Below, in pieces: positions 36,501 through 51,500 of a DNA stretch of 64,000 nt (the stretch's first letter is position 1; every line of letters begins with the position of its first letter). The position numbers and the translations under genes were made by a program. The notes under the pieces were generated by a model that was given only the letters and a program-made list of their open reading frames with translations, was not told the origin of the DNA and searched no databases. This DNA comes from Aphanomyces cochlioides (lineage: Eukaryota > Oomycota > Saprolegniomycetes > Saprolegniales > Verrucalvaceae): contig JAHQRK010000001.1 in NCBI GenBank assembly GCA_019828595.1, forward strand, positions 2,232,001 through 2,296,000, in the 5' to 3' direction.

Positions 36501-39500
36501 AGGCTAATTACCGCTGTCGATGGACTTTGGTCTTGCCCTTGCTGCGAGAACAAAAGCCACACTGTCTAGGTTGCGTGCATATGTATGCTCTATTGCGTTG
36601 TTAGGTTATAGATTTGAGCTGTATTCCTACGATTTTGCTCGTTTTAATTCCATTTGCAGCTCTAGTGTAGCTTATTGCTTGATTGTTCATGAATTCTATT
36701 GTCATGAAGTGTACTTTTATCTTGATATGCCTCCAGTGGATGGAAATGTAAGTTATATTTTAGCCTATCAGTGGTGTGGGACCTGAAGGAGCAATACCCA
36801 AGATATTTTCACTCTGGACTTAAAATAACTTGGGTTTCATCCGGATAAGTCTCGGACCTGACGAGACCTCCGGGGTCCCACACCTCCGATACCTAGTGGA
36901 TATTGTACCTGTATTCACAGTGGGTCCTGACCTGGGTCCTATACAAACACTTATATTTTGAGACCCAGGGAGGAATATCCATTTATAGCATATGAAAAGA
37001 TTTGATTGGTTGTACAAAGAATATAATTATTGGTTAGAAAATATGAAATTGGAGAAATTTCATTGGTTATATTTTCCATTTCAAGAGGAATGACAACATG
37101 AACCAAGCATCCATACACTGCGAAATGTATGAGAATACATGTTCATTTTTCAATACTATTATAGTATGGCATATGGAGGCTAATTACCGCTGTCGATGGA
37201 CTTTGGTCTTGCCCTTGCTGCGAGAACAAAAGCCACACTGTCTAGGTTGCGTGCATATGTATGCTCTATTGCGTTGTTAGGTTATAGATTTGAGCTGTAT
37301 TCCTACGATTTTGCTCGTTTTAATTCCATTTGCAGCTCTAGTGTAGCTTATTGCTTGATTGTTCATGAATTCTATTGTCATGAAGTGTACTTTTATCTTG
37401 ATATGCCTCCAGTGGATGGAAATGTAAGTTATATTTTAGCCTATCAGTGGTGTGGGACCTGAAGGAGCAATACCCAAGATATTTTCACTCTGGACTTAAA
37501 ATAACTTGGGTTTCATCCGGATAAGTCTCGGACCTGACGAGACCTCCGGGGTCCCACACCTCCGATACCTAGTGGATATTGTACCTGTATTCACAGTGGG
37601 TCCTGACCTGGGTCCTATACAAACACTTACATTTTGAGACCCAGGGAGGAATATCCATTTATAGCATATGAAAAGATTTGATTGGTTGTACAAAGAATAT
37701 AATTATTGGTTAGAAAATATGAAATTGGAGAAATTTCATTGGTTATATTTTCCATTTCAAGAGGAATGACAACATGAACCAAGCATCCATACACTGCGAA
37801 ATGTATGAGAATACATGTTCATTTTTCAATACTATTATAGTATGGCATATGGAGGCTAATTACCGCTGTCGATGGACTTTGGTCTTGCCCTTGCTGCGAG
37901 AACAAAAGCCACACTGTCTAGGTTGCGTGCATATGTATGCTCTATTGCGTTGTTAGGTTATAGATTTGAGCTGTATTCCTACGATTTTGCTCGTTTTAAT
38001 TCCATTTGCAGCTCTAGTGTAGCTTATTGCTTGATTGTTCATGAATTCTATTGTCATGAAGTGTACTTTTATCTTGATATGCCTCCAGTGGATGGAAATG
38101 TAAGTTATATTTTAGCCTATCAGTGGTGTGGGACCTGAAGGAGCAATACCCAAGATATTTTCACTCTGGACTTAAAATAACTTGGGTTTCATCCGGATAA
38201 GTCTCGGACCTGACGAGACCTCCGGGGTCCCACACCTCCGATACCTAGTGGATATTGTACCTGTATTCACAGTGGGTCCTGACCTGGGTCCTATACAAAC
38301 ACTTACATTTTGAGACCCAGGGAGGAATATCCATTTATAGCATATGAAAAGATTTGATTGGTTGTACAAAGAATATAATTATTGGTTAGAAAATATGAAA
38401 TTGGAGAAATTTCATTGGTTATATTTTCCATTTCAAGAGGAATGACAACATGAACCAAGCATCCATACACTGCGAAATGTATGAGAATACATGTTCATTT
38501 TTCAATACTATTATAGTATGGCATATGGAGGCTAATTACCGCTGTCGATGGACTTTGGTCTTGCCCTTGCTGCGAGAACAAAAGCCACACTGTCTAGGTT
38601 GCGTGCATATGTATGCTCTATTGCGTTGTTAGGTTATAGATTTGAGCTGTATTCCTACGATTTTGCTCGTTTTAATTCCATTTGCAGCTCTAGTGTAGCT
38701 TATTGCTTGATTGTTCATGAATTCTATTGTCATGAAGTGTACTTTTATCTTGATATGCCTCCAGTGGATGGAAATGTAAGTTATATTTTAGCCTATCAGT
38801 GGTGTGGGACCTGAAGGAGCAATACCCAAGATATTTTCACTCTGGACTTAAAATAACTTGGGTTTCATCCGGATAAGTCTCGGACCTGACGAGACCTCCG
38901 GGGTCCCACACCTCCGATACCTAGTGGATATTGTACCTGTATTCACAGTGGGTCCTGACCTGGGTCCTATACAAACACTTATATTTTGAGACCCAGGGAG
39001 GAATATCCATTTATAGCATATGAAAAGATTTGATTGGTTGTACAAAGAATATAATTATTGGTTAGAAAATATGAAATTGGAGAAATTTCATTGGTTATAT
39101 TTTCCATTTCAAGAGGAATGACAACATGAACCAAGCATCCATACACTGCGAAATGTATGAGAATACATGTTCATTTTTCAATACTATTATAGTATGGCAT
39201 ATGGAGGCTAATTACCGCTGTCGATGGACTTTGGTCTTGCCCTTGCTGCGAGAACAAAAGCCACACTGTCTAGGTTGCGTGCATATGTATGCTCTATTGC
39301 GTTGTTAGGTTATAGATTTGAGCTGTATTCCTACGATTTTGCTCGTTTTAATTCCATTTGCAGCTCTAGTGTAGCTTATTGCTTGATTGTTCATGAATTC
39401 TATTGTCATGAAGTGTACTTTTATCTTGATATGCCTCCAGTGGATGGAAATGTAAGTTATATTTTAGCCTATCAGTGGTGTGGGACCTGAAGGAGCAATA

Positions 39501-42500
39501 CCCAAGATATTTTCACTCTGGACTTAAAATAACTTGGGTTTCATCCGGATAAGTCTCGGACCTGACGAGACCTCCGGGGTCCCACACCTCCGATACCTAG
39601 TGGATATTGTACCTGTATTCACAGTGGGTCCTGACCTGGGTCCTATACAAACACTTATATTTTGAGACCCAGGGAGGAATATCCATTTATAGCATATGAA
39701 AAGATTTGATTGGTTGTACAAAGAATATAATTATTGGTTAGAAAATATGAAATTGGAGAAATTTCATTGGTTATATTTTCCATTTCAAGAGGAATGACAA
39801 CATGAACCAAGCATCCATACACTGCGAAATGTATGAGAATACATGTTCATTTTTCAATACTATTATAGTATGGCATATGGAGGCTAATTACCGCTGTCGA
39901 TGGACTTTGGTCTTGCCCTTGCTGCGAGAACAAAAGCCACACTGTCTAGGTTGCGTGCATATGTATGCTCTATTGCGTTGTTAGGTTATAGATTTGAGCT
40001 GTATTCCTACGATTTTGCTCGTTTTAATTCCATTTGCAGCTCTAGTGTAGCTTATTGCTTGATTGTTCATGAATTCTATTGTCATGAAGTGTACTTTTAT
40101 CTTGATATGCCTCCAGCGGATGGAAATGTAAGTTATATTTTAGCCTATCAGTGGTGTGGGACCTGAAGGAGCAATACCCAAGATATTTTCACTCTGGACT
40201 TAAAATAACTTGGGTTTCATCCGGATAAGTCTCGGACCTGACGAGACCTCCGGGGTCCCACACCTCCGATACCTAGTGGATATTGTACCTGTATTCACAG
40301 TGGGTCCTGACCTGGGTCCTATACAAACACTTATATTTTGAGACCCAGGGAGGAATATCCATTTATAGCATATGAAAAGATTTGATTGGTTGTACAAAGA
40401 ATATAATTATTGGTTAGAAAATATGAAATTGGAGAAATTTCATTGGTTATATTTTCCATTTCAAGAGGAATGACAACATGAACCAAGCATCCATACACTG
40501 CGAAATGTATGAGAATACATGTTCATTTTTCAATACTATTATAGTATGGCATATGGAGGCTAATTACCGCTGTCGATGGACTTTGGTCTTGCCCTTGCTG
40601 CGAGAACAAAAGCCACACTGTCTAGGTTGCGTGCATATGTATGCTCTATTGCGTTGTTAGGTTATAGATTTGAGCTGTATTCCTACGATTTTGCTCGTTT
40701 TAATTCCATTTGCAGCTCTAGTGTAGCTTATTGCTTGATTGTTCATGAATTCTATTGTCATGAAGTGTACTTTTATCTTGATATGCCTCCAGTGGATGGA
40801 AATGTAAGTTATATTTTAGCCTATCAGTGGTGTGGGACCTGAAGGAGCAATACCCAAGATATTTTCACTCTGGACTTAAAATAACTTGGGTTTCATCCGG
40901 ATAAGTCTCGGACCTGACGAGACCTCCGGGGTCCCACACCTCCGATACCTAGTGGATATTGTACCTGTATTCACAGTGGGTCCTGACCTGGGTCCTATAC
41001 AAACACTTATATTTTGAGACCCAGGGAGGAATATCCATTTATAGCATATGAAAAGATTTGATTGGTGGTACAAAGAATATAATTATTGGTTAGAAAATAT
41101 GAAATTGGAGAAATTTCATTGGTTATATTTTCCATTTCAAGAGGAATGACAACATGAACCAAGCATCCATACACTGCGAAATGTATGAGAATACATGTTC
41201 ATTTTTCAATACTATTATAGTATGGCATATGGAGGCTAATTACCGCTGTCGATGGACTTTGGTCTTGCCCTTGCTGCGAGAACAAAAGCCACACTGTCTA
41301 GGTTGCGTGCATATGTATGCTCTATTGCGTTGTTAGGTTATAGATTTGAGCTGTATTCCTACGATTTTGCTCGTTTTAATTCCATTTGCAGCTCTAGTGT
41401 AGCTTATTGCTTGATTGTTCATGAATTCTATTGTCATGAAGTGTACTTTTATCTTGATATGCCTCCAGCGGATGGAAATGTAAGTTATATTTTTGCCTAT
41501 CAGTGGTGTGGGACCTGAAGGAGCAATACCCAAGATATTTTCACTCTGGACTTAAAATAACTTGGGTTTCATCCGGATAAGTCTCGGACCTGACGAGACC
41601 TCCGGGGTCCCACACCTCCGATACCTAGTGGATATTGTACCTGTATTCACAGTGGGTCCTGACCTGGGTCCTATACAAACACTTACATTTTGAGACCCAG
41701 GGAGGAATATCCATTTATAGCATATGAAAAGATTTGATTGGTGGTACAAAGAATATAATTATTGGTTAGAAAATATGAAATTGGAGAAATTTCATTGGTT
41801 ATATTTTCCATTTCAAGAGGAATGACAACATGAACCAAGCATCCATACACTGCGAAATGTATGAGAATACATGTTCATTTTTCAATACTATTATAGTATG
41901 GCATATGGAGGCTAATTACCGCTGTCGATGGACTTTGGTCTTGCCCTTGCTGCGAGAACAAAAGCCACACTGTCTAGGTTGCGTGCATATGTATGCTCTA
42001 TTGCGTTGTTAGGTTATAGATTTGAGCTGTATTCCTACGATTTTGCTCGTTTTAATTCCATTTGCAGCTCTAGTGTAGCTTATTGCTTGATTGTTCATGA
42101 ATTCTATTGTCATGAAGTGTACTTTTATCTTGATATGCCTCCAGTGGATGGAAATGTAAGTTATATTTTAGCCTATCAGTGGTGTGGGACCTGAAGGAGC
42201 AATACCCAAGATATTTTCACTCTGGACTTAAAATAACTTGGGTTTCATCCGGATAAGTCTCGGACCTGACGAGACCTCCGGGGTCCACACCTCCGATACC
42301 TAGTGGATATTGTACCTGTATTCACAGTGGGTCCTGACCTGGGTCCTATACAAACACTTATATTTTGAGACCCAGGGAGGAATATCCATTTATAGCATAT
42401 GAAAAGATTTGATTGGTTGTACAAAGAATATAATTATTGGTTAGAAAATATGAAATTGGAGAAATTTCATTGGTTATATTTTCCATTTCAAGAGGAATGA

Positions 42501-45500
42501 CAACATGAACCAAGCATCCATACACTGCGAAATGTATGAGAATACATGTTCATTTTTCAATACTATTATAGTATGGCATATGGAGGCTAATTACCGCTGT
42601 CGATGGACTTTGGTCTTGCCCTTGCTGCGAGAACAAAAGCCACACTGTCTAGGTTGCGTGCATATGTATGCTCTATTGCGTTGTTAGGTTATAGATTTGA
42701 GCTGTATTCCTACGATTTTGCTCGTTTTAATTCCATTTGCAGCTCTAGTGTAGCTTATTGCTTGATTGTTCATGAATTCTATTGTCATGAAGTGTACTTT
42801 TATCTTGATATGCCTCCAGCGGATGGAAATGTAAGTTATATTTTAGCCTATCAGTGGTGTGGGACCTGAAGGAGCAATACCCAAGATATTTTCACTCTGG
42901 ACTTAAAATAACTTGGGTTTCATCCGGATAAGTCTCGGACCTGACGAGACCTCCGGGGTCCCACACCTCCGATACCTAGTGGATATTGTACCTGTATTCA
43001 CAGTGGGTCCTGACCTGGGTCCTATACAAACACTTACATTTTGAGACCCAGGGAGGAATATCCATTTATAGCATATGAAAAGATTTGATTGGTTGTACAA
43101 AGAATATAATTATTGGTTAGAAAATATGAAATTGGAGAAATTTCATTGGTTATATTTTCCATTTCAAGAGGAATGACAACATGAACCAAGCATCCATACA
43201 CTGCGAAATGTATGAGAATACATGTTCATTTTTCAATACTATTATAGTATGGCATATGGAGGCTAATTACCGCTGTCGATGGACTTTGGTCTTGCCCTTG
43301 CTGCGAGAACAAAAGCCACACTGTCTAGGTTGCGTGCATATGTATGCTCTATTGCGTTGTTAGGTTATAGATTTGAGCTGTATTCCTACGATTTTGCTCG
43401 TTTTAATTCCATTTGCAGCTCTAGTGTAGCTTATTGCTTGATTGTTCATGAATTCTATTGTCATGAAGTGTACTTTTATCTTGATATGCCTCCAGTGGAT
43501 GGAAATGTAAGTTATATTTTAGCCTATCAGTGGTGTGGGACCTGAAGGAGCAATACCCAAGATATTTTCACTCTGGACTTAAAATAACTTGGGTTTCATC
43601 CGGATAAGTCTCGGACCTGACGAGACCTCCGGGGTCCCACACCTCCGATACCTAGTGGATATTGTACCTGTATTCACAGTGGGTCCTGACCTGGGTCCTA
43701 TACAAACACTTACATTTTGAGACCCAGGGAGGAATATCCATTTATAGCATATGAAAAGATTTGATTGGTGGTACAAAGAATATAATTATTGGTTAGAAAA
43801 TATGAAATTGGAGAAATTTCATTGGTTATATTTTCCATTTCAAGAGGAATGACAACATGAACCAAGCATCCATACACTGCGAAATGTATGAGAATACATG
43901 TTCATTTTTCAATACTATTATAGTATGGCATATGGAGGCTAATTACCGCTGTCGATGGACTTTGGTCTTGCCCTTGCTGCGAGAACAAAAGCCACACTGT
44001 CTAGGTTGCGTGCATATGTATGCTCTATTGCGTTGTTAGGTTATAGATTTGAGCTGTATTCCTACGATTTTGCTCGTTTTAATTCCATTTGCAGCTCTAG
44101 TGTAGCTTATTGCTTGATTGTTCATGAATTCTATTGTCATGAAGTGTACTTTTATCTTGATATGCCTCCAGCGGATGGAAATGTAAGTTATATTTTAGCC
44201 TATCAGTGGTGTGGGACCTGAAGGAGCAATACCCAAGATATTTTCACTCTGGACTTAAAATAACTTGGGTTTCATCCGGATAAGTCTCGGACCTGACGAG
44301 ACCTCCGGGGTCCCACACCTCCGATACCTAGTGGATATTGTACCTGTATTCACAGTGGGTCCTGACCTGGGTCCTATACAAACACTTACATTTTGAGACC
44401 CAGGGAGGAATATCCATTTATAGCATATGAAAAGATTTGATTGGTGGTACAAAGAATATAATTATTGGTTAGAAAATATGAAATTGGAGAAATTTCATTG
44501 GTTATATTTTCCATTTCAAGAGGAATGACAACATGAACCAAGCATCCATACACTGCGAAATGTATGAGAATACATGTTCATTTTTCAATACTATTATAGT
44601 ATGGCATATGGAGGCTAATTACCGCTGTCGATGGACTTTGGTCTTGCCCTTGCTGCGAGAACAAAAGCCACACTGTCTAGGTTGCGTGCATATGTATGCT
44701 CTATTGCGTTGTTAGGTTATAGATTTGAGCTGTATTCCTACGATTTTGCTCGTTTTAATTCCATTTGCAGCTCTAGTGTAGCTTATTGCTTGATTGTTCA
44801 TGAATTCTATTGTCATGAAGTGTACTTTTATCTTGATATGCCTCCAGCGGATGGAAATGTAAGTTATATTTTAGCCTATCAGTGGTGTGGGACCTGAAGG
44901 AGCAATACCCAAGATATTTTCACTCTGGACTTAAAATAACTTGGGTTTCATCCGGATAAGTCTCGGACCTGACGAGACCTCCGGGGTCCCACACCTCCGA
45001 TACCTAGTGGATATTGTACCTGTATTCACAGTGGGTCCTGACCTGGGTCCTATACAAACACTTATATTTTGAGACCCAGGGAGGAATATCCATTTATAGC
45101 ATATGAAAAGATTTGATTGGTTGTACAAAGAATATAATTATTGGTTAGAAAATATGAAATTGGAGAAATTTCATTGGTTATATTTTCCATTTCAAGAGGA
45201 ATGACAACATGAACCAAGCATCCATACACTGCGAAATGTATGAGAATACATGTTCATTTTTCAATACTATTATAGTATGGCATATGGAGGCTAATTACCG
45301 CTGTCGATGGACTTTGGTCTTGCCCTTGCTGCGAGAACAAAAGCCACACTGTCTAGGTTGCGTGCATATGTATGCTCTATTGCGTTGTTAGGTTATAGAT
45401 TTGAGCTGTATTCCTACGATTTTGCTCGTTTTAATTCCATTTGCAGCTCTAGTGTAGCTTATTGCTTGATTGTTCATGAATTCTATTGTCATGAAGTGTA

Positions 45501-48500
45501 CTTTTATCTTGATATGCCTCCAGTGGATGGAAATGTAAGTTATATTTTAGCCTATCAGTGGTGTGGGACCTGAAGGAGCAATACCCAAGATATTTTCACT
45601 CTGGACTTAAAATAACTTGGGTTTCATCCGGATAAGTCTCGGACCTGACGAGACCTCCGGGGTCCCACACCTCCGATACCTAGTGGATATTGTACCTGTA
45701 TTCACAGTGGGTCCTGACCTGGGTCCTATACAAACACTTATATTTTGAGACCCAGGGAGGAATATCCATTTATAGCATATGAAAAGATTTGATTGGTTGT
45801 ACAAAGAATATAATTATTGGTTAGAAAATATGAAATTGGAGAAATTTCATTGGTTATATTTTCCATTTCAAGAGGAATGACAACATGAACCAAGCATCCA
45901 TACACTGCGAAATGTATGAGAATACATGTTCATTTTTCAATACTATTATAGTATGGCATATGGAGGCTAATTACCGCTGTCGATGGACTTTGGTCTTGCC
46001 CTTGCTGCGAGAACAAAAGCCACACTGTCTAGGTTGCGTGCATATGTATGCTCTATTGCGTTGTTAGGTTATAGATTTGAGCTGTATTCCTACGATTTTG
46101 CTCGTTTTAATTCCATTTGCAGCTCTAGTGTAGCTTATTGCTTGATTGTTCATGAATTCTATTGTCATGAAGTGTACTTTTATCTTGATATGCCTCCAGC
46201 GGATGGAAATGTAAGTTATATTTTAGCCTATCAGTGGTGTGGGACCTGAAGGAGCAATACCCAAGATATTTTCACTCTGGACTTAAAATAACTTGGGTTT
46301 CATCCGGATAAGTCTCGGACCTGACGAGACCTCCGGGGTCCCACACCTCCGATACCTAGTGGATATTGTACCTGTATTCACAGTGGGTCCTGACCTGGGT
46401 CCTATACAAACACTTACATTTTGAGACCCAGGGAGGAATATCCATTTATAGCATATGAAAAGATTTGATTGGTGGTACAAAGAATATAATTATTGGTTAG
46501 AAAATATGAAATTGGAGAAATTTCATTGGTTATATTTTCCATTTCAAGAGGAATGACAACATGAACCAAGCATCCATACACTGCGAAATGTATGAGAATA
46601 CATGTTCATTTTTCAATACTATTATAGTATGGCATATGGAGGCTAATTACCGCTGTCGATGGACTTTGGTCTTGCCCTTGCTGCGAGAACAAAAGCCACA
46701 CTGTCTAGGTTGCGTGCATATGTATGCTCTATTGCGTTGTTAGGTTATAGATTTGAGCTGTATTCCTACGATTTTGCTCGTTTTAATTCCATTTGCAGCT
46801 CTAGTGTAGCTTATTGCTTGATTGTTCATGAATTCTATTGTCATGAAGTGTACTTTTATCTTGATATGCCTCCAGTGGATGGAAATGTAAGTTATATTTT
46901 AGCCTATCAGTGGTGTGGGACCTGAAGGAGCAATACCCAAGATATTTTCACTCTGGACTTAAAATAACTTGGGTTTCATCCGGATAAGTCTCGGACCTGA
47001 CGAGACCTCCGGGGTCCCACACCTCCGATACCTAGTGGATATTGTACCTGTATTCACAGTGGGTCCTGACCTGGGTCCTATACAAACACTTATATTTTGA
47101 GACCCAGGGAGGAATATCCATTTATAGCATATGAAAAGATTTGATTGGTTGTACAAAGAATATAATTATTGGTTAGAAAATATGAAATTGGAGAAATTTC
47201 ATTGGTTATATTTTCCATTTCAAGAGGAATGACAACATGAACCAAGCATCCATACACTGCGAAATGTATGAGAATACATGTTCATTTTTCAATACTATTA
47301 TAGTATGGCATATGGAGGCTAATTACCGCTGTCGATGGACTTTGGTCTTGCCCTTGCTGCGAGAACAAAAGCCACACTGTCTAGGTTGCGTGCATATGTA
47401 TGCTCTATTGCGTTGTTAGGTTATAGATTTGAGCTGTATTCCTACGATTTTGCTCGTTTTAATTCCATTTGCAGCTCTAGTGTAGCTTATTGCTTGATTG
47501 TTCATGAATTCTATTGTCATGAAGTGTACTTTTATCTTGATATGCCTCCAGTGGATGGAAATGTAAGTTATATTTTAGCCTATCAGTGGTGTGGGACCTG
47601 AAGGAGCAATACCCAAGATATTTTCACTCTGGACTTAAAATAACTTGGGTTTCATCCGGATAAGTCTCGGACCTGACGAGACCTCCGGGGTCCCACACCT
47701 CCGATACCTAGTGGATATTGTACCTGTATTCACAGTGGGTCCTGACCTGGGTCCTATACAAACACTTATATTTTGAGACCCAGGGAGGAATATCCATTTA
47801 TAGCATATGAAAAGATTTGATTGGTTGTACAAAGAATATAATTATTGGTTAGAAAATATGAAATTGGAGAAATTTCATTGGTTATATTTTCCATTTCAAG
47901 AGGAATGACAACATGAACCAAGCATCCATACACTGCGAAATGTATGAGAATACATGTTCATTTTTCAATACTATTATAGTATGGCATATGGAGGCTAATT
48001 ACCGCTGTCGATGGACTTTGGTCTTGCCCTTGCTGCGAGAACAAAAGCCACACTGTCTAGGTTGCGTGCATATGTATGCTCTATTGCGTTGTTAGGTTAT
48101 AGATTTGAGCTGTATTCCTACGATTTTGCTCGTTTTAATTCCATTTGCAGCTCTAGTGTAGCTTATTGCTTGATTGTTCATGAATTCTATTGTCATGAAG
48201 TGTACTTTTATCTTGATATGCCTCCAGCGGATGGAAATGTAAGTTATATTTTAGCCTATCAGTGGTGTGGGACCTGAAGGAGCAATACCCAAGATATTTT
48301 CACTCTGGACTTAAAATAACTTGGGTTTCATCCGGATAAGTCTCGGACCTGACGAGACCTCCGGGGTCCCACACCTCCGATACCTAGTGGATATTGTACC
48401 TGTATTCACAGTGGGTCCTGACCTGGGTCCTATACAAACACTTATATTTTGAGACCCAGGGAGGAATATCCATTTATAGCATATGAAAAGATTTGATTGG

Positions 48501-51500
48501 TTGTACAAAGAATATAATTATTGGTTAGAAAATATGAAATTGGAGAAATTTCATTGGTTATATTTTCCATTTCAAGAGGAATGACAACATGAACCAAGCA
48601 TCCATACACTGCGAAATGTATGAGAATACATGTTCATTTTTCAATACTATTATAGTATGGCATATGGAGGCTAATTACCGCTGTCGATGGACTTTGGTCT
48701 TGCCCTTGCTGCGAGAACAAAAGCCACGCTGTCTAGGTTGCGTGCATATGTATGCTCTATTGCGTTGTTAGGTTATAGATTTGAGCTGTATTCCTACGAT
48801 TTTGCTCGTTTTAATTCCATTTGCAGCTCTAGTGTAGCTTATTGCTTGATTGTTCATGAATTCTATTGTCATGAAGTGTACTTTTATCTTGATATGCCTC
48901 CAGCGGATGGAAATGTAAGTTATATTTTAGCCTATCAGTGGTGTGGGACCTGAAGGAGCAATACCCAAGATATTTTCACTCTGGACTTAAAATAACTTGG
49001 GTTTCATCCGGATAAGTCTCGGACCTGACGAGACCTCCGGGGTCCCACACCTCCGATACCTAGTGGATATTGTACCTGTATTCACAGTGGGTCCTGACCT
49101 GGGTCCTATACAAACACTTATATTTTGAGACCCAGGGAGGAATATCCATTTATAGCATATGAAAAGATTTGATTGGTTGTACAAAGAATATAATTATTGG
49201 TTAGAAAATATGAAATTGGAGAAATTTCATTGGTTATATTTTCCATTTCAAGAGGAATGACAACATGAACCAAGCATCCATACACTGCGAAATGTATGAG
49301 AATACATGTTCATTTTTCAATACTATTATAGTATGGCATATGGAGGCTAATTACCGCTGTCGATGGACTTTGGTCTTGCCCTTGCTGCGAGAACAAAAGC
49401 CACGCTGTCTAGGTTGCGTGCATATGTATGCTCTATTGCGTTGTTAGGTTATAGATTTGAGCTGTATTCCTACGATTTTGCTCGTTTTAATTCCATTTGC
49501 AGCTCTAGTGTAGCTTATTGCTTGATTGTTCATGAATTCTATTGTCATGAAGTGTACTTTTATCTTGATATGCCTCCAGCGGATGGAAATGTAAGTTATA
49601 TTTTAGCCTATCAGTGGTGTGGGACCTGAAGGAGCAATACCCAAGATATTTTCACTCTGGACTTAAAATAACTTGGGTTTCATCCGGATAAGTCTCGGAC
49701 CTGACGAGACCTCCGGGGTCCCACACCTCCGATACCTAGTGGATATTGTACCTGTATTCACAGTGGGTCCTGACCTGGGTCCTATACAAACACTTATATT
49801 TTGAGACCCAGGGAGGAATATCCATTTATAGCATATGAAAAGATTTGATTGGTTGTACAAAGAATATAATTATTGGTTAGAAAATATGAAATTGGAGAAA
49901 TTTCATTGGTTATATTTTCCATTTCAAGAGGAATGACAACATGAACCAAGCATCCATACACTGCGAAATGTATGAGAATACATGTTCATTTTTCAATACT
50001 ATTATAGTATGGCATATGGAGGCTAATTACCGCTGTCGATGGACTTTGGTCTTGCCCTTGCTGCGAGAACAAAAGCCACGCTGTCTAGGTTGCGTGCATA
50101 TGTATGCTCTATTGCGTTGTTAGGTTATAGATTTGAGCTGTATTCCTACGATTTTGCTCGTTTTAATTCCATTTGCAGCTCTAGTGTAGCTTATTGCTTG
50201 ATTGTTCATGAATTCTATTGTCATGAAGTGTACTTTTATCTTGATATGCCTCCAGCGGATGGAAATGTAAGTTATATTTTAGCCTATCAGTGGTGTGGGA
50301 CCTGAAGGAGCAATACCCAAGATATTTTCACTCTGGACTTAAAATAACTTGGGTTTCATCCGGATAAGTCTCGGACCTGACGAGACCTCCGGGGTCCCAC
50401 ACCTCCGATACCTAGTGGATATTGTACCTGTATTCACAGTGGGTCCTGACCTGGGTCCTATACAAACACTTATATTTTGAGACCCAGGGAGGAATATCCA
50501 TTTATAGCATATGAAAAGATTTGATTGGTTGTACAAAGAATATAATTATTGGTTAGAAAATATGAAATTGGAGAAATTTCATTGGTTATATTTTCCATTT
50601 CAAGAGGAATGACAACATGAACCAAGCATCCATACACTGCGAAATGTATGAGAATACATGTTCATTTTTCAATACTATTATAGTATGGCATATGGAGGCT
50701 AATTACCGCTGTCGATGGACTTTGGTCTTGCCCTTGCTGCGAGAACAAAAGCCACACTGTCTAGGTTGCGTGCATATGTATGCTCTATTGCGTTGTTAGG
50801 TTATAGATTTGAGCTGTATTCCTACGATTTTGCTCGTTTTAATTCCATTTGCAGCTCTAGTGTAGCTTATTGCTTGATTGTTCATGAATTCTATTGTCAT
50901 GAAGTGTACTTTTATCTTGATATGCCTCCAGTGGATGGAAATGTAAGTTATATTTTAGCCTATCAGTGGTGTGGGACCTGAAGGAGCAATACCCAAGATA
51001 TTTTCACTCTGGACTTAAAATAACTTGGGTTTCATCCGGATAAGTCTCGGACCTGACGAGACCTCCGGGGTCCCACACCTCCGATACCTAGTGGATATTG
51101 TACCTGTATTCACAGTGGGTCCTGACCTGGGTCCTATACAAACACTTATATTTTGAGACCCAGGGAGGAATATCCATTTATAGCATATGAAAAGATTTGA
51201 TTGGTTGTACAAAGAATATAATTATTGGTTAGAAAATATGAAATTGGAGAAATTTCATTGGTTATATTTTCCATTTCAAGAGGAATGACAACATGAACCA
51301 AGCATCCATACACTGCGAAATGTATGAGAATACATGTTCATTTTTCAATACTATTATAGTATGGCATATGGAGGCTAATTACCGCTGTCGATGGACTTTG
51401 GTCTTGCCCTTGCTGCGAGAACAAAAGCCACACTGTCTAGGTTGCGTGCATATGTATGCTCTATTGCGTTGTTAGGTTATAGATTTGAGCTGTATTCCTA